The notes: generated by a model from the sequence alone, not told the origin. 64,000 nucleotides of DNA from UBA1546 sp049302185 (GCA_049302185.1 JBAQLV010000012.1:45671-109670), one strand, 5' to 3'. Shown: positions 14,837 through 24,303, numbered from the stretch's first letter. Numbers and translations: made by a program.

Positions 14837-15424
14837 TCAAAGCGTAATCAGGCCAGAGAAGCCCATGAAAGCCAGCGCAATCAAGCCTGTTATTATGAAT
14901 GATATCGGCAGTCCCTGAAATGCCTTTGGCACATCTGCAAGCTCCAGTTTTTCCCTTATGCTTGCCATTATTATCATTGCGAGGCTGAAACCAACGCCTG
15001 AGCCGAAGCCAAAAAACATACTCTCTATAAAACTATAACCCTCGCTGACATTAATCAAAGGCACGGCAAGGATTATGCAGTTTGTCGTTATCAAAGCAAG
15101 GTAGATGCCGAGCTTGTAATACAGTCCCGGCGACACCTTCTTCATTATAGTGTCTGCTGCCTGAACGAATCCTGCAACAACGCCTATGAATATAACTATC
15201 TCAAGGAACCCGAGTCCCAATGGAATCATAATGAACTTGTAGATTATCCAGTTGAGCGCAGCGCTTATTACCATGACAGATGTGAATGTAATGCTCATGC
15301 CGATTGATGTGTCCATCTTCTTTGTTACGCCGAAGAAGATGCAGAGGCCGAGGTATCTCGTAAAAACAAAGTTGTTTATGAGAGCGGCTGCAATAAAAAG
15401 TTCAAAGAGTTTTCCGAATTCCAT
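14837..15424 (-). CDS. rnfA: Rnf complex subunit A
   Basis: An integral membrane subunit of 195 aa with six membrane helices. It has the conserved NNFVFTRYLGLCIFFG near the N-terminus and LITTNCIILAVPL in the second half. The two Cys residues in those motifs are the ones that, in Nqr/Rnf structures, coordinate an intramembrane Fe-S cluster. ATG at 15424 with AGGAGG. Ten bp separate it from rnfE. Confidence 0.96.
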   Translation of the reverse strand: MEFGKLFELFIAAALINNFVFTRYLGLCIFFGVTKKMDTSIGMSITFTSVMVISAALNWIIYKFIMIPLGLGFLEIVIFIGVVAGFVQAADTIMKKVSPGLYYKLGIYLALITTNCIILAVPLINVSEGYSFIESMFFGFGSGVGFSLAMIIMASIREKLELADVPKAFQGLPISFIITGLIALAFMGFSGLITL

Positions 15425-15433
15425 TTATGCCTC

Positions 15434-16072
15434 CTAATGTCCGCCGCCGGAAGCGCCGCCGCCTCCGAAGAATTTCATGTCTATCCAGTTAAAAAGCCCC
15501 ATGAGTATTCCGACTGCAAAAAATCCGCCTGTGGGAAGGATCATAATCAATAAGGGTTTTGTGTTAACTATTGGATAACCCCAGAGCGAACCTTTGCCGA
15601 GAAGCTCTCTGAAAAAGCCGATGATGACAAGCGCAAAGAGGAATCCTATTCCGTTCCCAAGGCCGTCAAAGAATGAAGGTGTGATCTTTTGTTTGCTTGC
15701 AAAGAGTTCTGCCCTTGAAAGTATTATTGCAAAGGCTACAATGAGTTTTATGTAAAGCCCCATCTGCGCATATATGTCCCGTACAAATGCTGCCATTGAA
15801 AGGTCTGTCACAGTAACCCATGTGGCGATTATGAACATGTATGACGGGATTCTCACCTTAGGGTGTATGAATTTCCTGACTATGGAAACAGTGACATTGA
15901 CCATTATCTGAACAAAAAGGACTGCAATGCCCATCATAAAGCCGTTTTTCACTCCGCTTGTGACAGCAACCGCAGGGCAGAGGCTCAGGGCAACCCTGAA
16001 TATGGGGTTTTCAGAAAATATTCCGTTCCTGACTAAACCAAGATAGCTTATTTTGTTTTCTGCGCTGCTCAT
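15434..16072 (-). CDS. rnfE: Rnf complex subunit E
   Basis: A 212-aa membrane subunit, the pseudosymmetric partner of RnfA. It starts with NGIFSENPIFRVALSLCPAVAVT and carries the KNGFMMGIAV and DGLGNGIGFLFAL motifs. The conserved Cys in LSLCP is the cluster ligand. Its start overlaps the rnfG stop by 4 nt. The C-terminus is Gly-rich (GGGGASGGGH). Confidence 0.95.
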   Translation of the reverse strand: MSSAENKISYLGLVRNGIFSENPIFRVALSLCPAVAVTSGVKNGFMMGIAVLFVQIMVNVTVSIVRKFIHPKVRIPSYMFIIATWVTVTDLSMAAFVRDIYAQMGLYIKLIVAFAIILSRAELFASKQKITPSFFDGLGNGIGFLFALVIIGFFRELLGKGSLWGYPIVNTKPLLIMILPTGGFFAVGILMGLFNWIDMKFFGGGGASGGGH

Positions 16073-16629
16073 TTTGTCACCTCTGAGTATTTTTCTTTAA
16101 GGAGTTTAACAGACTCTCTCACGCCGTTTGTCACTGCGCGGCTTGAGATTGTTGCGCCTGAGATTGCCTGAATCTTGTCTGTGCCCTCTACCTTGACGAC
16201 TTCAAGCTGTTCCAGAGATTTGCCCTCAAAGCGTTTCTTGAAGTAATCCTGCTCTATCTCATCGCCAAGCCCCGGTGTCTCTCCATGCCCGAGTATGCCG
16301 ATTTCCTTAACTTTCATATCCTTTCCGACTGACACGAGTATGCTTATGTAGCTTGAATATCCCTTGCCGTATGTGGAGATAAGGTATCCTGTCGTATCTT
16401 CTCCCTTTTTGCCTTCAAAATATTTTCCTTTTTTCCCGAAAGGCTCCCATTTGCCGGCTTCAATTATATTATCCGCATCAGGCATCATCTTCTTCCTTGC
16501 TGCTGTTTCTTCTTGCTCTTTCTTAATCTTCACAATAGGCGCTGTCTTGGCAAAGACAACTGCCATTACAAGCCCGGCAGCTACAAAGATAATCACCAGA
16601 CTGGCTGTTATCTTAATCATCTCCTTCAT
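16069..16629 (-). CDS. rnfG: Rnf complex subunit G (FMN-binding)
   Basis: A 186-aa single-pass membrane protein: an N-terminal helix (about 8-28), then a periplasmic FMN-binding domain. The covalent flavinylation motif SGATISS is at about residues 157-163, where FMN is linked to the Thr by ApbE. The GHGETPGLGDEI motif is also conserved. It overlaps both rnfD and rnfE by 4 nt. Confidence 0.95.
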   Translation of the reverse strand: MKEMIKITASLVIIFVAAGLVMAVVFAKTAPIVKIKKEQEETAARKKMMPDADNIIEAGKWEPFGKKGKYFEGKKGEDTTGYLISTYGKGYSSYISILVSVGKDMKVKEIGILGHGETPGLGDEIEQDYFKKRFEGKSLEQLEVVKVEGTDKIQAISGATISSRAVTNGVRESVKLLKEKYSEVTK

Positions 16630-17672
16630 TTCTTTTTCTCCTTCACCGCTCCGAAGACATCAGACTTCATTGACCTGTCAATCAGAGGAGCAAAACAGTT
16701 CATAAGAAGGATTGCAAACATAACGCCTTCGGGGTAGCCGCCTTTTATCCTTATGAGCATTGTGAGCGCGCCGCACCCTATTCCGAATACTATCTGCCCC
16801 TTTCTTACGGAAGGGCATGTCACATAGTCGGTTGCCATAAAGAATGCTCCGAGCATAAGGCCGCCGCTCAGAAGGTGTATCAGGGGGTCGCCTGCGAAAA
16901 GGAGCATCCTCCCTGTCTCAGGGCTTTTGCCTCCGAATATCCATGCAAGTACCGCGACTGTTCCGAGGAATGAAACAGGTATGTGCCATGTGATGTATCT
17001 CTTGTAAAGCAGGAATCCTGCGCCGATTAATAATGCCAACACTGATGTCTCGCCGATAGAGCCTGCCCTGTGTCCGTTAAAAAGTTCTGCGTAGAGATTA
17101 ATCTTATCACCGAAGACCTCGATTAATTTTGCAAGCCCGTCTTCCTTTAATATTCCGAGCGGGGTTGCTGTTGTCTTTGCGTCAAGAGCAAAAAATGCCG
17201 CTGTGGGTGCTGTCCATATAGTCATTGCCTTCGGGAATGAGATTAAGAGAAAAGCCCTGCCGATGAGCGCAGGGTTAAAGATGTTGTATCCGAGCCCTCC
17301 GAAAAACTGTTTTGTTATGATCACTGCAATTACTGAACCGATTATCGGAATATGGATTGTGAACGGATTAAATGACCACAGCGACGAAGGAAGGTTCATG
17401 CCGAGCAGTAACCCTGTGAGAAATGCGCTTCCGTCATTGACAGTCAGTTTCCTTTTTACGGCTTGCTGGAAGAAATATTCTGAAAGGACTGATGATATTA
17501 TGCATAAGGCAGTAATAAAGAGCGCCTTTAAGCCGAAGAAATAAAAACCCATGAAGAATGCAGGAAGCAGAGACAGGTTCACTGTCCACATGATACGGCT
17601 TGTTGTCTCTTCATCCCTGACATGAGGGCTTACAGTTACTATCAGTTCATGTTCTTTCTTTACATCAGCCAT
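16626..17672 (-). CDS. rnfD: Rnf complex subunit D
   Basis: A 348-aa membrane subunit with about ten helices. The covalent FMN site is the Thr in AKTTATPLG (near residue 170). Other Rnf/Nqr motifs include KQFFGGLGYNIFNPALIGR and GGLMLGAFFMATDYVT. The ATG at 17672 follows GGAGG. A heptad repeat hairpin separates it from rnfC. Confidence 0.95.
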   Translation of the reverse strand: MADVKKEHELIVTVSPHVRDEETTSRIMWTVNLSLLPAFFMGFYFFGLKALFITALCIISSVLSEYFFQQAVKRKLTVNDGSAFLTGLLLGMNLPSSLWSFNPFTIHIPIIGSVIAVIITKQFFGGLGYNIFNPALIGRAFLLISFPKAMTIWTAPTAAFFALDAKTTATPLGILKEDGLAKLIEVFGDKINLYAELFNGHRAGSIGETSVLALLIGAGFLLYKRYITWHIPVSFLGTVAVLAWIFGGKSPETGRMLLFAGDPLIHLLSGGLMLGAFFMATDYVTCPSVRKGQIVFGIGCGALTMLIRIKGGYPEGVMFAILLMNCFAPLIDRSMKSDVFGAVKEKKK

Positions 17673-17690
17673 CTAACCTCCAAAACTTCA

Positions 17691-17759
17691 AGATGCAAGA
17701 TGCAAGATGCATGATTCATGTTTTTTTATCCTGTATCTTGCATCCTGTATCATGTATCA
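17691..17759. repeat. Family C heptad hairpin between rnfC and rnfD
   Basis: GATGCAA, GATGCAA, GATGCAT, GATTCAT on the left; ATCCTGT, ATCTTGC, ATCCTGT, ATCATGT on the right. Period 7, complementary arms. Confidence 0.88.
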
Positions 17760-17767
17760 GTTCGCTA

Positions 17768-19111
17768 TCATGGTTTTGTCAGCGACTTTGCCAGTCTTAC
17801 AAACTGCACTATCGGCCTTTTTGAAGGGCATACAAACGCGCATGAGCCGCATTCAAAACAGTCAAATAGATTATATTCCTTTGCATCCTCGTAATGTCCC
17901 TTCTCAGAAAGGATGCTCAACATTGACGGCATAAGCCCCATCGGACAGATATCAATGCACCTTCCGCATCTTATGCAAGGACCGTACTCTTCAGTGTGTA
18001 CAACACCTTCCTCAGGAATAACAAGTATCCCTGAAGTCCCCTTTGTCACAGGCAGATCAAGAGATGAAAGGGCAAAGCCCATCATTGGACCGCCTGATAC
18101 AACCTTGCCTGCGCTGTTTTTAAAGCCGCCGCACTCATCAACAATATCAGAGATGAGAGCGCCTATCTTCACCATTAAATTTGCAGGGTTCTTTATGCCT
18201 TCTCCTGTTACAGTCACGACTCTTTCTATCAAAGGCTTGCCGTATCGAGCTGCCTCATACACAGCAAGCGCAGTCCCTACATTCTGCACCACAACCCTCA
18301 CATCCATCGGAAGACCGCGCGGAGGAACTTTTCTTCCGGTGAGAGCGCTTATCAGCATCTTTTCAGCGCCCTGCGGATACTTAACCTCAAGTCCGCAGAC
18401 TTCAATAATCCCCCCTTGCCCCCCTTTAGTAAAGGGGGGGAGGGGGGATTTATTTACAGCCTGTTTCATTGCTTCAATCGCATCGGGTTTATTGTTCTCA
18501 ATCCCGATAAATCCCTTATTCACTCCGAGGATGCGCATTAGTATCTTCAGGCCTTCAACTATCTCGGCGGATTTTTCGATCATAAGCCTGTAATCAGCGG
18601 TAAGATACGGCTCGCACTCAGCGCCGTTCAGGATTACTGTGTCAATCGGTTTTTCTTTTGGAGGAGAGAGCTTCACAAGTGTCGGAAAAGCAGCGCCGCC
18701 CATGCCTACAATTCCGGCGGCTTTTACCTTTTCCTTCAGTTCATCAGGAGAGAGTTTGATGTAATCAGGATTGTCTTTAAGAGAAGTCCATTCTTCTTTC
18801 CCGTCATTCTCTATCACTATGGAATTTATCATCCTGCCCATTGCATTCGGAAATTCCGCTATTGCAATCACCTTCCCTGATACTGATGAATGGACAGGCG
18901 CTGATACAAAGCCTCCGGGTTCTCCGATGACTTCACCCTTTTTGACTTCCTGTCCGATGCTGACTATGGGTTTACATGGCACTCCGAGGTGCTGGCTTAA
19001 AGGAATGACGACTCTCTGCGGGGATTTTGCTTCTTTGATTGCCCTGTCTTTTGCAATGTCTTTTTTGTCAGGCGGATGTATGCCGCCTTTAAATGTTGCA
19101 AGAGCCATCAT
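17768..19111 (-). CDS. rnfC: Rnf complex subunit C
   Basis: The peripheral subunit that reacts with NADH (447 aa). GMGGAAFPTLVKL and NGAECEPYLTADYRLM form the NADH/FMN site. The C-terminus has two ferredoxin motifs, CIRCGRCIDICP and CFECGSCAFVCP. The ATG at 19111 is preceded by GGAGG. An in-frame family A element (PPFTKGGQGG) is inserted between the VNKS and IIEVCGLEVKYPQG segments, a variable loop. First gene of a six-gene operon ending at rnfB; together the complex couples ferredoxin:NAD oxidoreduction to Na+ or H+ translocation. Confidence 0.95.
   Translation of the reverse strand: MMALATFKGGIHPPDKKDIAKDRAIKEAKSPQRVVIPLSQHLGVPCKPIVSIGQEVKKGEVIGEPGGFVSAPVHSSVSGKVIAIAEFPNAMGRMINSIVIENDGKEEWTSLKDNPDYIKLSPDELKEKVKAAGIVGMGGAAFPTLVKLSPPKEKPIDTVILNGAECEPYLTADYRLMIEKSAEIVEGLKILMRILGVNKGFIGIENNKPDAIEAMKQAVNKSPLPPFTKGGQGGIIEVCGLEVKYPQGAEKMLISALTGRKVPPRGLPMDVRVVVQNVGTALAVYEAARYGKPLIERVVTVTGEGIKNPANLMVKIGALISDIVDECGGFKNSAGKVVSGGPMMGFALSSLDLPVTKGTSGILVIPEEGVVHTEEYGPCIRCGRCIDICPMGLMPSMLSILSEKGHYEDAKEYNLFDCFECGSCAFVCPSKRPIVQFVRLAKSLTKP
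18407..18452. repeat. Family A palindrome inside rnfC
   Basis: C-run, CCCCCCTTTAGTAAAGGGGGG, G-run. Read on the minus strand in the rnfC frame it gives PPFTKGGQGG. Confidence 0.85.
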
Positions 19112-19126
19112 GAAATTCCTCCACAT

Positions 19127-19198
19127 TTAGTAGTTAGTGTCAGCGTAGAGTGTCGGTTTTAAAAATTACTGACACTGGCACTAATCACTGGCACTACT
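19127..19198. repeat. Family C-like repeat upstream of rnfC
   Basis: TAGTGTC/AGAGTGTC units on the left and CACTGGCA/CACTAATCA units on the right (period 6-7) form complementary arms. It lies in the rnfC-trpD divergent gap (19112-19397), which otherwise holds a family B repeat and no gene. Confidence 0.7.
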
Positions 19199-19301
19199 GC
19201 GGGGCAAAAAGACTATAATTAATAACATTAAAAATAGAAATATGTCAAGAGTTGTGATAAAATAACTATGAAATATTGGCACTTTTATTTGAGCTATTGG
19301 C

Positions 19302-19369
19302 GTCATTCCTGCGGAAGCAGGAATCCAGAGAATACAAAATGCTGGATTCCGCATCAAGTGCGGAATGAC
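19302..19369. repeat. Family B palindromic repeat, copy 4
   Basis: Arms GTCATTCCTGCGGAAGCAGG and TTCCGCATCAAGTGCGGAA. It ends 28 bp before the trpD start. Confidence 0.85.
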
Positions 19370-19397
19370 AGAAAAGAGAAGGAGGCTTTAAAGCGAC

Positions 19398-20408
19398 ATG
19401 ATAAAAGAGGCGATTAATATTCTTGTAAGCAACATTAACCTCTCCGAGGCTGAGATGGCGGAGTGCATGAGAGAGATTATGGAGGGGAAGGCAACAGATG
19501 CCCAGATAGCTGCATTCCTTACTGCCCTGCGCATTAAGGGCGAGACAGTTGATGAGATAACAGGCGCAGCGCGCATAATGCGCGAAAAGGCAACGACCAT
19601 TAAAGCCCCTGAAGGCGTGCTTGACACATGCGGCACAGGCGGGGATATGGCGCATACATTTAATATCTCAACAACCACTGCAATAGTTGTCTCTGCGTGC
19701 GGTGTGCCTGTTGCAAAGCACGGAAACCGTTCTGTCTCAAGCCAGTCCGGAAGCGCGGATGTCCTTGAAGCGCTCGGCGTCAAGATAGACCTTCCGCCGG
19801 AAAAGGTTGAAAGGTGCCTCTTTGAAACAGGATTCGGTTTCCTGTTTGCGCCGTTGTTTCATCCTGCAATGAAATATGCGATAGGCCCGAGGAGGGAGAT
19901 GGGACTAAGGACAATATTTAATATACTTGGCCCGATAACAAATCCTGCCGGCGCAAAGAGGCAGATACTTGGCGTGTTTGCGGACAAACTTACAGAGCCG
20001 CTTGCCAAGGTTCTCGGCAATCTCGGCGCCCATGATGCTATGGTTGTGCATGGAGAAGACGGGCTTGATGAAATAACTCTGACTGACGGGACACGGGTCT
20101 CAAGATACGCAAATAATACGGTTGAAAATTTCTATGTCTCACCTGAGGATTTCGGCATCAAAAAGGGCAAGCTCGAAGACCTTGTCGGAGCTGACAAAGA
20201 TGCTAATGCCTGTATAACAATCTCTATCCTCAGCGGAGAGAAGGGTCCCAAACTCGATATCGTCCTCATGAATTCCTCTGCGGCGCTTGTTGTTGCAGGA
20301 AAGGCTAAAGATTTCAAAAGCGGAGTGGAGATAGCAGCAGAGGCGATTGATTCAGGAAAGGCGATGAAGAAACTGGAAGAGATTAAGAAGGTTACGAATT
20401 CACTGTAA
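19398..20408 (+). CDS. trpD: Anthranilate phosphoribosyltransferase
   Basis: TrpD adds the phosphoribosyl group to anthranilate in tryptophan synthesis. The protein is 336 aa with the N-terminal helical domain, then the PRPP-binding loop DTCGTGGDMAHTFNIST and the anthranilate-binding KHGNRSVSSQSGSADVLEAL. GPRREMGLRTIFNILGPI is also conserved. GGAGG lies 12 nt before the ATG. It stands apart from trpEG (59-61 kb), so tryptophan genes are split. Confidence 0.96.
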   Translation: MIKEAINILVSNINLSEAEMAECMREIMEGKATDAQIAAFLTALRIKGETVDEITGAARIMREKATTIKAPEGVLDTCGTGGDMAHTFNISTTTAIVVSACGVPVAKHGNRSVSSQSGSADVLEALGVKIDLPPEKVERCLFETGFGFLFAPLFHPAMKYAIGPRREMGLRTIFNILGPITNPAGAKRQILGVFADKLTEPLAKVLGNLGAHDAMVVHGEDGLDEITLTDGTRVSRYANNTVENFYVSPEDFGIKKGKLEDLVGADKDANACITISILSGEKGPKLDIVLMNSSAALVVAGKAKDFKSGVEIAAEAIDSGKAMKKLEEIKKVTNSL

Positions 20409-20420
20409 GTGATTAATATA

Positions 20421-20828
20421 TTAAGATGTTTTCAGAAGTTTCAATTTAGAATGTTTTGCTATGTGCGAGAAGTCTTTATCATTTGTATATAAATAACAGC
20501 CATTAACTATAGCAGATGCAGCTATGAGGGCATCAACTGTGCTAATTTGGATGCCGTTACTAATTAAATGATTCTTAAGCTCTGCTGCCTTGACATAATG
20601 TTCCCTTTCAATTTCAAGCATTGGAAATGCGTCTAAGTGCTCCTTTAAGTGTATAAAATCATGTCTTTCTTTTACGCCCTGTAATATTTCCTGAAGGATG
20701 ATGCCTAAGAGGAAAATGTTCTCGCCATTCTCGACCATTTTCCCGAGAATTTCGGTTTCAGGATTTTGCGCAGGACTATGTCTCCTCAAAACCAAAGACC
20801 AGATAGATGTATCAACGATAACCTTCAT
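20421..20828 (-). CDS. VapC-type PIN toxin
   Basis: A 135-aa PIN ribonuclease: IVDTSIWSLVLRR, ILQEILQGVK, STVDALIAASAIVNG and TNDKDFSHIAKHSKL place the four acidic residues. Its ATG overlaps the antitoxin stop by 4 nt. It is convergent with trpD, 12 bp from its stop. Confidence 0.88.
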   Translation of the reverse strand: MKVIVDTSIWSLVLRRHSPAQNPETEILGKMVENGENIFLLGIILQEILQGVKERHDFIHLKEHLDAFPMLEIEREHYVKAAELKNHLISNGIQISTVDALIAASAIVNGCYLYTNDKDFSHIAKHSKLKLLKTS

Positions 20829-21025
20829 CTATCTCTTCTGTCTCTCTTATAGTCATAAGAAGGTTTCATCTCAATCTTTCCAAAAAGCGAGAGAATATCC
20901 TTCTGTTTTCTCCGTTGGATAAATTCTTTTAACGCCTCATTTACTGTATTCTTCTTGGTCTTATGACCGCTCAGCTTTAATGCCTCATTTAAAAGCTTTT
21001 CATCTATTGCAAGATTTGTAGGCAT
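20825..21025 (-). CDS. VapB-type antitoxin
   Basis: A 66-aa VapB protein: NLAIDEKLLNEALKLSG, then KKNTVNEALKEFIQRRK as the DNA-binding part, then a basic tail. AAAGGAG precedes the ATG at 21025. Upstream are TTGCAT and TATATT with 18-bp spacing, plus TGTGT motifs that may be the operator. Confidence 0.87.
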   Translation of the reverse strand: MPTNLAIDEKLLNEALKLSGHKTKKNTVNEALKEFIQRRKQKDILSLFGKIEMKPSYDYKRDRRDR

Positions 21026-21055
21026 AATATTCTCCTTTCACACATTCTTTTACAC

Positions 21056-21085
21056 AATATACCACACATTAGGGAACCAATGCAA
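21056..21085 (-). promoter_or_regulatory. Promoter of vapBC on the minus strand
   Basis: TTGCAT (21080-21085), 18-bp spacer, TATATT (21056-21061). The rest of the 21026-21339 gap holds nothing else I can identify. Confidence 0.5.
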
Positions 21086-21339
21086 TATAAGGGAATTTAA
21101 AGGCATAAGAGTTTTGCTTCCAGAGGTCTTTCTGAGTGCGATGAGGAAAGGGGCGGTGTGACTCGTTGCAATTTATTTTATCAAAGCGCACGCCTTCCGA
21201 CTTCCCGCATCAGATAAAAAAGGTGCATCCCGTTTATTCCTTATGGTATATACTACAAAGAATATGGCGTTTGTTGCTTATTTGGAAATCTAACAATTGC
21301 AGAAGCAGTGCAAAAATGATGTTATGAGCAGGAATAGAT

Positions 21340-21900
21340 ATGACAAATTCGGCGGAAGACCTTGTAGTTAGAGAGCTCGAAAAGTTTCAGTTGCGCTGCG
21401 AACGATTTTCTAAAGATGAACGGAGAAATCGTAAAACCCCTGATTATCGTGTTTATAAAGATGACACATTGGCTTTCTTTTGTGAGGTTAAAGAAATAGA
21501 GAAGGATACATGGTTAAACGGTGTTCGGGCGGATCCTATTTTTAATCGTATAGCTGATGATGTGCATACAGCAGTAAAACAATTTGACGCAGTTAATTCA
21601 GCATTAGATTATCCTAATGTCATGGCTCTAGTTAACAATGACGACACGTGTGGTTGTCTCGATCTTATTGGCGTCATTACTGGCCATCTTTTGATAGATA
21701 ACGGAAAGTCAGCGCCTATTTACCAAAAATATTCAGAGGGAAGAATCAAAGATGATAAATCTCGTATTCATCTTTATCTTTGGTTTGATGCATTCAAGGA
21801 AAATAAATTTTTATTCAATGCAGGTGATATACGGCAGAGAGACAAACTGTGTGAGTATTTTGGCATTAATCGGGAAGATATAAAATTAATCAGTGTATAA
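21340..21900 (+). CDS. PD-(D/E)XK nuclease-like protein, orphan
   Basis: A 186-aa soluble protein. Residues 34-51 read TPDYRVYK...FFCEVKEI: Pro34-Asp35, then Glu49-x-Lys51, the PD-(D/E)XK nuclease core. The rest (DVHTAVKQFDAVN; a NNDDTCGCLDLIGVI strand-turn) fits a restriction-endonuclease-like fold, but I recognise no specific family. Codon use is richer in A/T-ending codons than in neighbours, and it stands alone beside a VapBC module, which suggests transfer. No strong ribosome binding site. It may be a defence nuclease or a solitary restriction enzyme. Confidence 0.6.
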   Translation: MTNSAEDLVVRELEKFQLRCERFSKDERRNRKTPDYRVYKDDTLAFFCEVKEIEKDTWLNGVRADPIFNRIADDVHTAVKQFDAVNSALDYPNVMALVNNDDTCGCLDLIGVITGHLLIDNGKSAPIYQKYSEGRIKDDKSRIHLYLWFDAFKENKFLFNAGDIRQRDKLCEYFGINREDIKLISV

Positions 21901-22051
21901 TAAATTACTCTAAATTACTCCTGTGGTCGGTGTGGACGTCGCTTGTTTTGTGCATTGAAATTGAGCACAATCAATATTTGTAAAGAAACTTTTGCAGTTA
22001 ACCGAGGGTTGACCACCTATGGCAAAAATTGTTTTTGACTGGAAGCAAAAT

Positions 22052-23197
22052 TTACCACTTAATCCCTTTTTCCCTTAAATAATCTTTAGCTTCATACGAA
22101 CCTAATTTTGCAGCTATTTTAAAATCTTCTATAGCTTTCTGTTTATTTTTTAATTCATAGTAAGCAAGCCCACGATAATAGTAAGCCCTATCATTGTTAG
22201 GGTCTAATTGAATTGCCTTGCTATAGTCATTTATAGCTTGCTGATAGTTCTTTAATCCTGCCTGAGCAAGCCCACGAAGGCTATAAGCAATCGCATCTTT
22301 AGGGTTCAATTGAATTGCCTTGCTATAGTCATTTATAGCTTGCTGATAGTTCTCTAATTCTGCCTGAGCACCCCCACGAAATATATAAGCACTCGCATCT
22401 TTAGGGTCTAATTGAATTGCTTTGTTATAGTCATTGAATGCCTGCTGAAGGTTGCCTAAATTATCGTAAGCAAGCCCACGATAAGAGAAAGTAATAGCAT
22501 CCTGCGGGTCTAATTGGATTGCTTTGTTATAGGCATTTAAAGCCTCTTTGTAATTGCCTGATTCATAAAATTTTACACCTTTCTCAAACCAATCTGTAGC
22601 GCTTAATCCTTTTACAGCTTCATTATATTGCTTAATCTTCTTTTCGTCTGCTTTATGTGCAGGCTTCTTGGTATCTGCCTTTGCTATTTCCAATTCCTTC
22701 TTTAATCTCTCAATCTCCCTTGAAAACTCTGCTGCTTTTTTCCTTACATCCTCTAATTCCTTTGACTTCTGCTTGTCATTAACAATGTTTTGCAGAGATT
22801 TAGTCACTTCTGCCGGGTCTGCCGAAACCTTTGCCTTAAGCCAGAATGTCTTTCCGTCCCATTTCTCCTCTATCACTTCAGCAGATACTATGCCTGCGGA
22901 ATAGGTCGTTACCTGATCTTTTGTCAACTGCATGTTTTTGACTTCGGTCTCGCTTATGAGATAAGTCCCCAGTTCTTCAAGGAGCAGTCTCTTTACCATC
23001 TCAAGCGAAATAGTCCGGCATGACGCCTTGCTGTCAAGCTCGCTTGCCTGATAGGTGTATTCTTTTATGAAGGTTACATTCCCGGCAAAGGATAGGCTAA
23101 TAGAAAAAAGCACAAAGATAATCGCCGACTGAATAATAAAATAGCATCTGAAACAGTTCCGCAAATAAAAGCGTAGCGTCTTGTTATCCGTTTTCAC
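22052..23197 (-). CDS. Secreted TPR-repeat protein
   Basis: A 381-aa protein with an N-terminal signal peptide (hydrophobic IIQSAIIFVLFSISLSFA). A domain of about 100 aa follows (VTFIKEYTYQAS...FWLKAKVSADP) that resembles the N-terminal domains found in periplasmic or lipoprotein-associated proteins. Then comes a coiled-coil stretch (about 140-175) and five tetratricopeptide repeats with the NYQQAINDYSKAIQLDP pattern. The start is GTG at 23197 with CAGGAG upstream. The TPRs are almost identical at DNA level, so copy number may vary. Likely a periplasmic scaffold; partner unknown. Confidence 0.75.
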   Translation of the reverse strand: MKTDNKTLRFYLRNCFRCYFIIQSAIIFVLFSISLSFAGNVTFIKEYTYQASELDSKASCRTISLEMVKRLLLEELGTYLISETEVKNMQLTKDQVTTYSAGIVSAEVIEEKWDGKTFWLKAKVSADPAEVTKSLQNIVNDKQKSKELEDVRKKAAEFSREIERLKKELEIAKADTKKPAHKADEKKIKQYNEAVKGLSATDWFEKGVKFYESGNYKEALNAYNKAIQLDPQDAITFSYRGLAYDNLGNLQQAFNDYNKAIQLDPKDASAYIFRGGAQAELENYQQAINDYSKAIQLNPKDAIAYSLRGLAQAGLKNYQQAINDYSKAIQLDPNNDRAYYYRGLAYYELKNKQKAIEDFKIAAKLGSYEAKDYLREKGIKW

Positions 23198-23377
23198 CTT
23201 AATCTCCTGAATACTAATTCATTCTTTACTGAAATATAATCCCCTCCAGAAGAAAAATCAAGGTAAAATTCACCTTCCGAAGCCTTCAAGTTCTCTCCGC
23301 CCTTGCCCAAAAATCTCTGTTTAGTGCAAAATATCAGGCAGTCGTTTTAAATTCTTTGAAGCCAAAGGAGCGCTTTT

Positions 23378-24301
23378 GTGTCTGTTAAAGTAGGAGTTAT
23401 AGGAGTTGGCTATCTGGGACAGCACCACGCAAGGATATATTCAGAGATAGAAGATGCAGAACTGATAGCGCTTGTTGATATTGATGAAGAAAAGGCAAGA
23501 AGCCTTGCAGCTAAATATAACTGCAAAGCATATTCTGACTACAAAGATATTATTAATGAGCTTGATGCTGTGAGCATTGTCACTCCCACAATCCTGCATC
23601 ACAAAATAGCAATGGACTGCATAAAGGCAGGGAAAGACCTTCTGATAGAAAAGCCGATAACCGTGAGCGTAGCTGAAGCGGACGAGCTTATAAATGAAGC
23701 AGGGAAAAAGAACTGCATACTTCAGGTCGGACATGTTGAGAGATATAATCCTGCTGTGATTGCTGTAGCAGGGCTGATAAAAAAGCCTCGGTTCCTTGAG
23801 TCCGAAAGGGTATCGCCTTTTACAGGAAGAAGCGCTGATATAGATATAACGCTTGACCTTATGATACACGATATAGATATCATGCTCGGCTTTGCGGCTT
23901 CTCCTGTGAAGGAGATAAGGGCAAGGGGCGCAAGCGTGCTGACAGACAAGATAGATGTTGCAAAGGTTTGGCTTGAATTTGAGAACGGCTGTGCAGCCAT
24001 TGCAACGGCAAGCCGCCTATCGCCTGAAAAACAGAGGAGGCTTAAGATTTTTCAGGAAGACTCATTCATTCATATTGATTATCAGAGCTATGAGGTGAGG
24101 GTTTACTCTAAAAAAGGAGACAGCATATCTTCTGATATAATACGGCCTGAGAAAAAAGAGCCGCTGAAAGAAGAACTCATTGATTTTATCGGGTGCGTGA
24201 AAGAGAGGAGAAAACCAATGGTCTCAGGCATAGAGGGCAGGAATGCGCTGAAGGTAGCGCTTGACATAACAGAGAAGATAAGAAAGGATTTGGGGAAATA
24301 A
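23378..24301 (+). CDS. gnnA: Gfo/Idh/MocA oxidoreductase, likely GnnA
   Basis: A 307-aa NAD-dependent oxidoreductase: Rossmann start GVIGVGYLGQHHARIYSE, then EKPITVSVAEADEL and HDIDIMLG. Position is the main clue. It is followed by a DegT aminotransferase and then lpxB. In Acidithiobacillus and Leptospira, gnnA and gnnB next to lpxA/lpxB make UDP-2,3-diaminoglucose for lipid A. The GTG start has AAAGGAG upstream. Other sugar-dehydrogenase roles remain possible, but the lipid A operon favours GnnA. Confidence 0.7.
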   Translation: MSVKVGVIGVGYLGQHHARIYSEIEDAELIALVDIDEEKARSLAAKYNCKAYSDYKDIINELDAVSIVTPTILHHKIAMDCIKAGKDLLIEKPITVSVAEADELINEAGKKNCILQVGHVERYNPAVIAVAGLIKKPRFLESERVSPFTGRSADIDITLDLMIHDIDIMLGFAASPVKEIRARGASVLTDKIDVAKVWLEFENGCAAIATASRLSPEKQRRLKIFQEDSFIHIDYQSYEVRVYSKKGDSISSDIIRPEKKEPLKEELIDFIGCVKERRKPMVSGIEGRNALKVALDITEKIRKDLGK

Positions 24302-24303
24302 GA

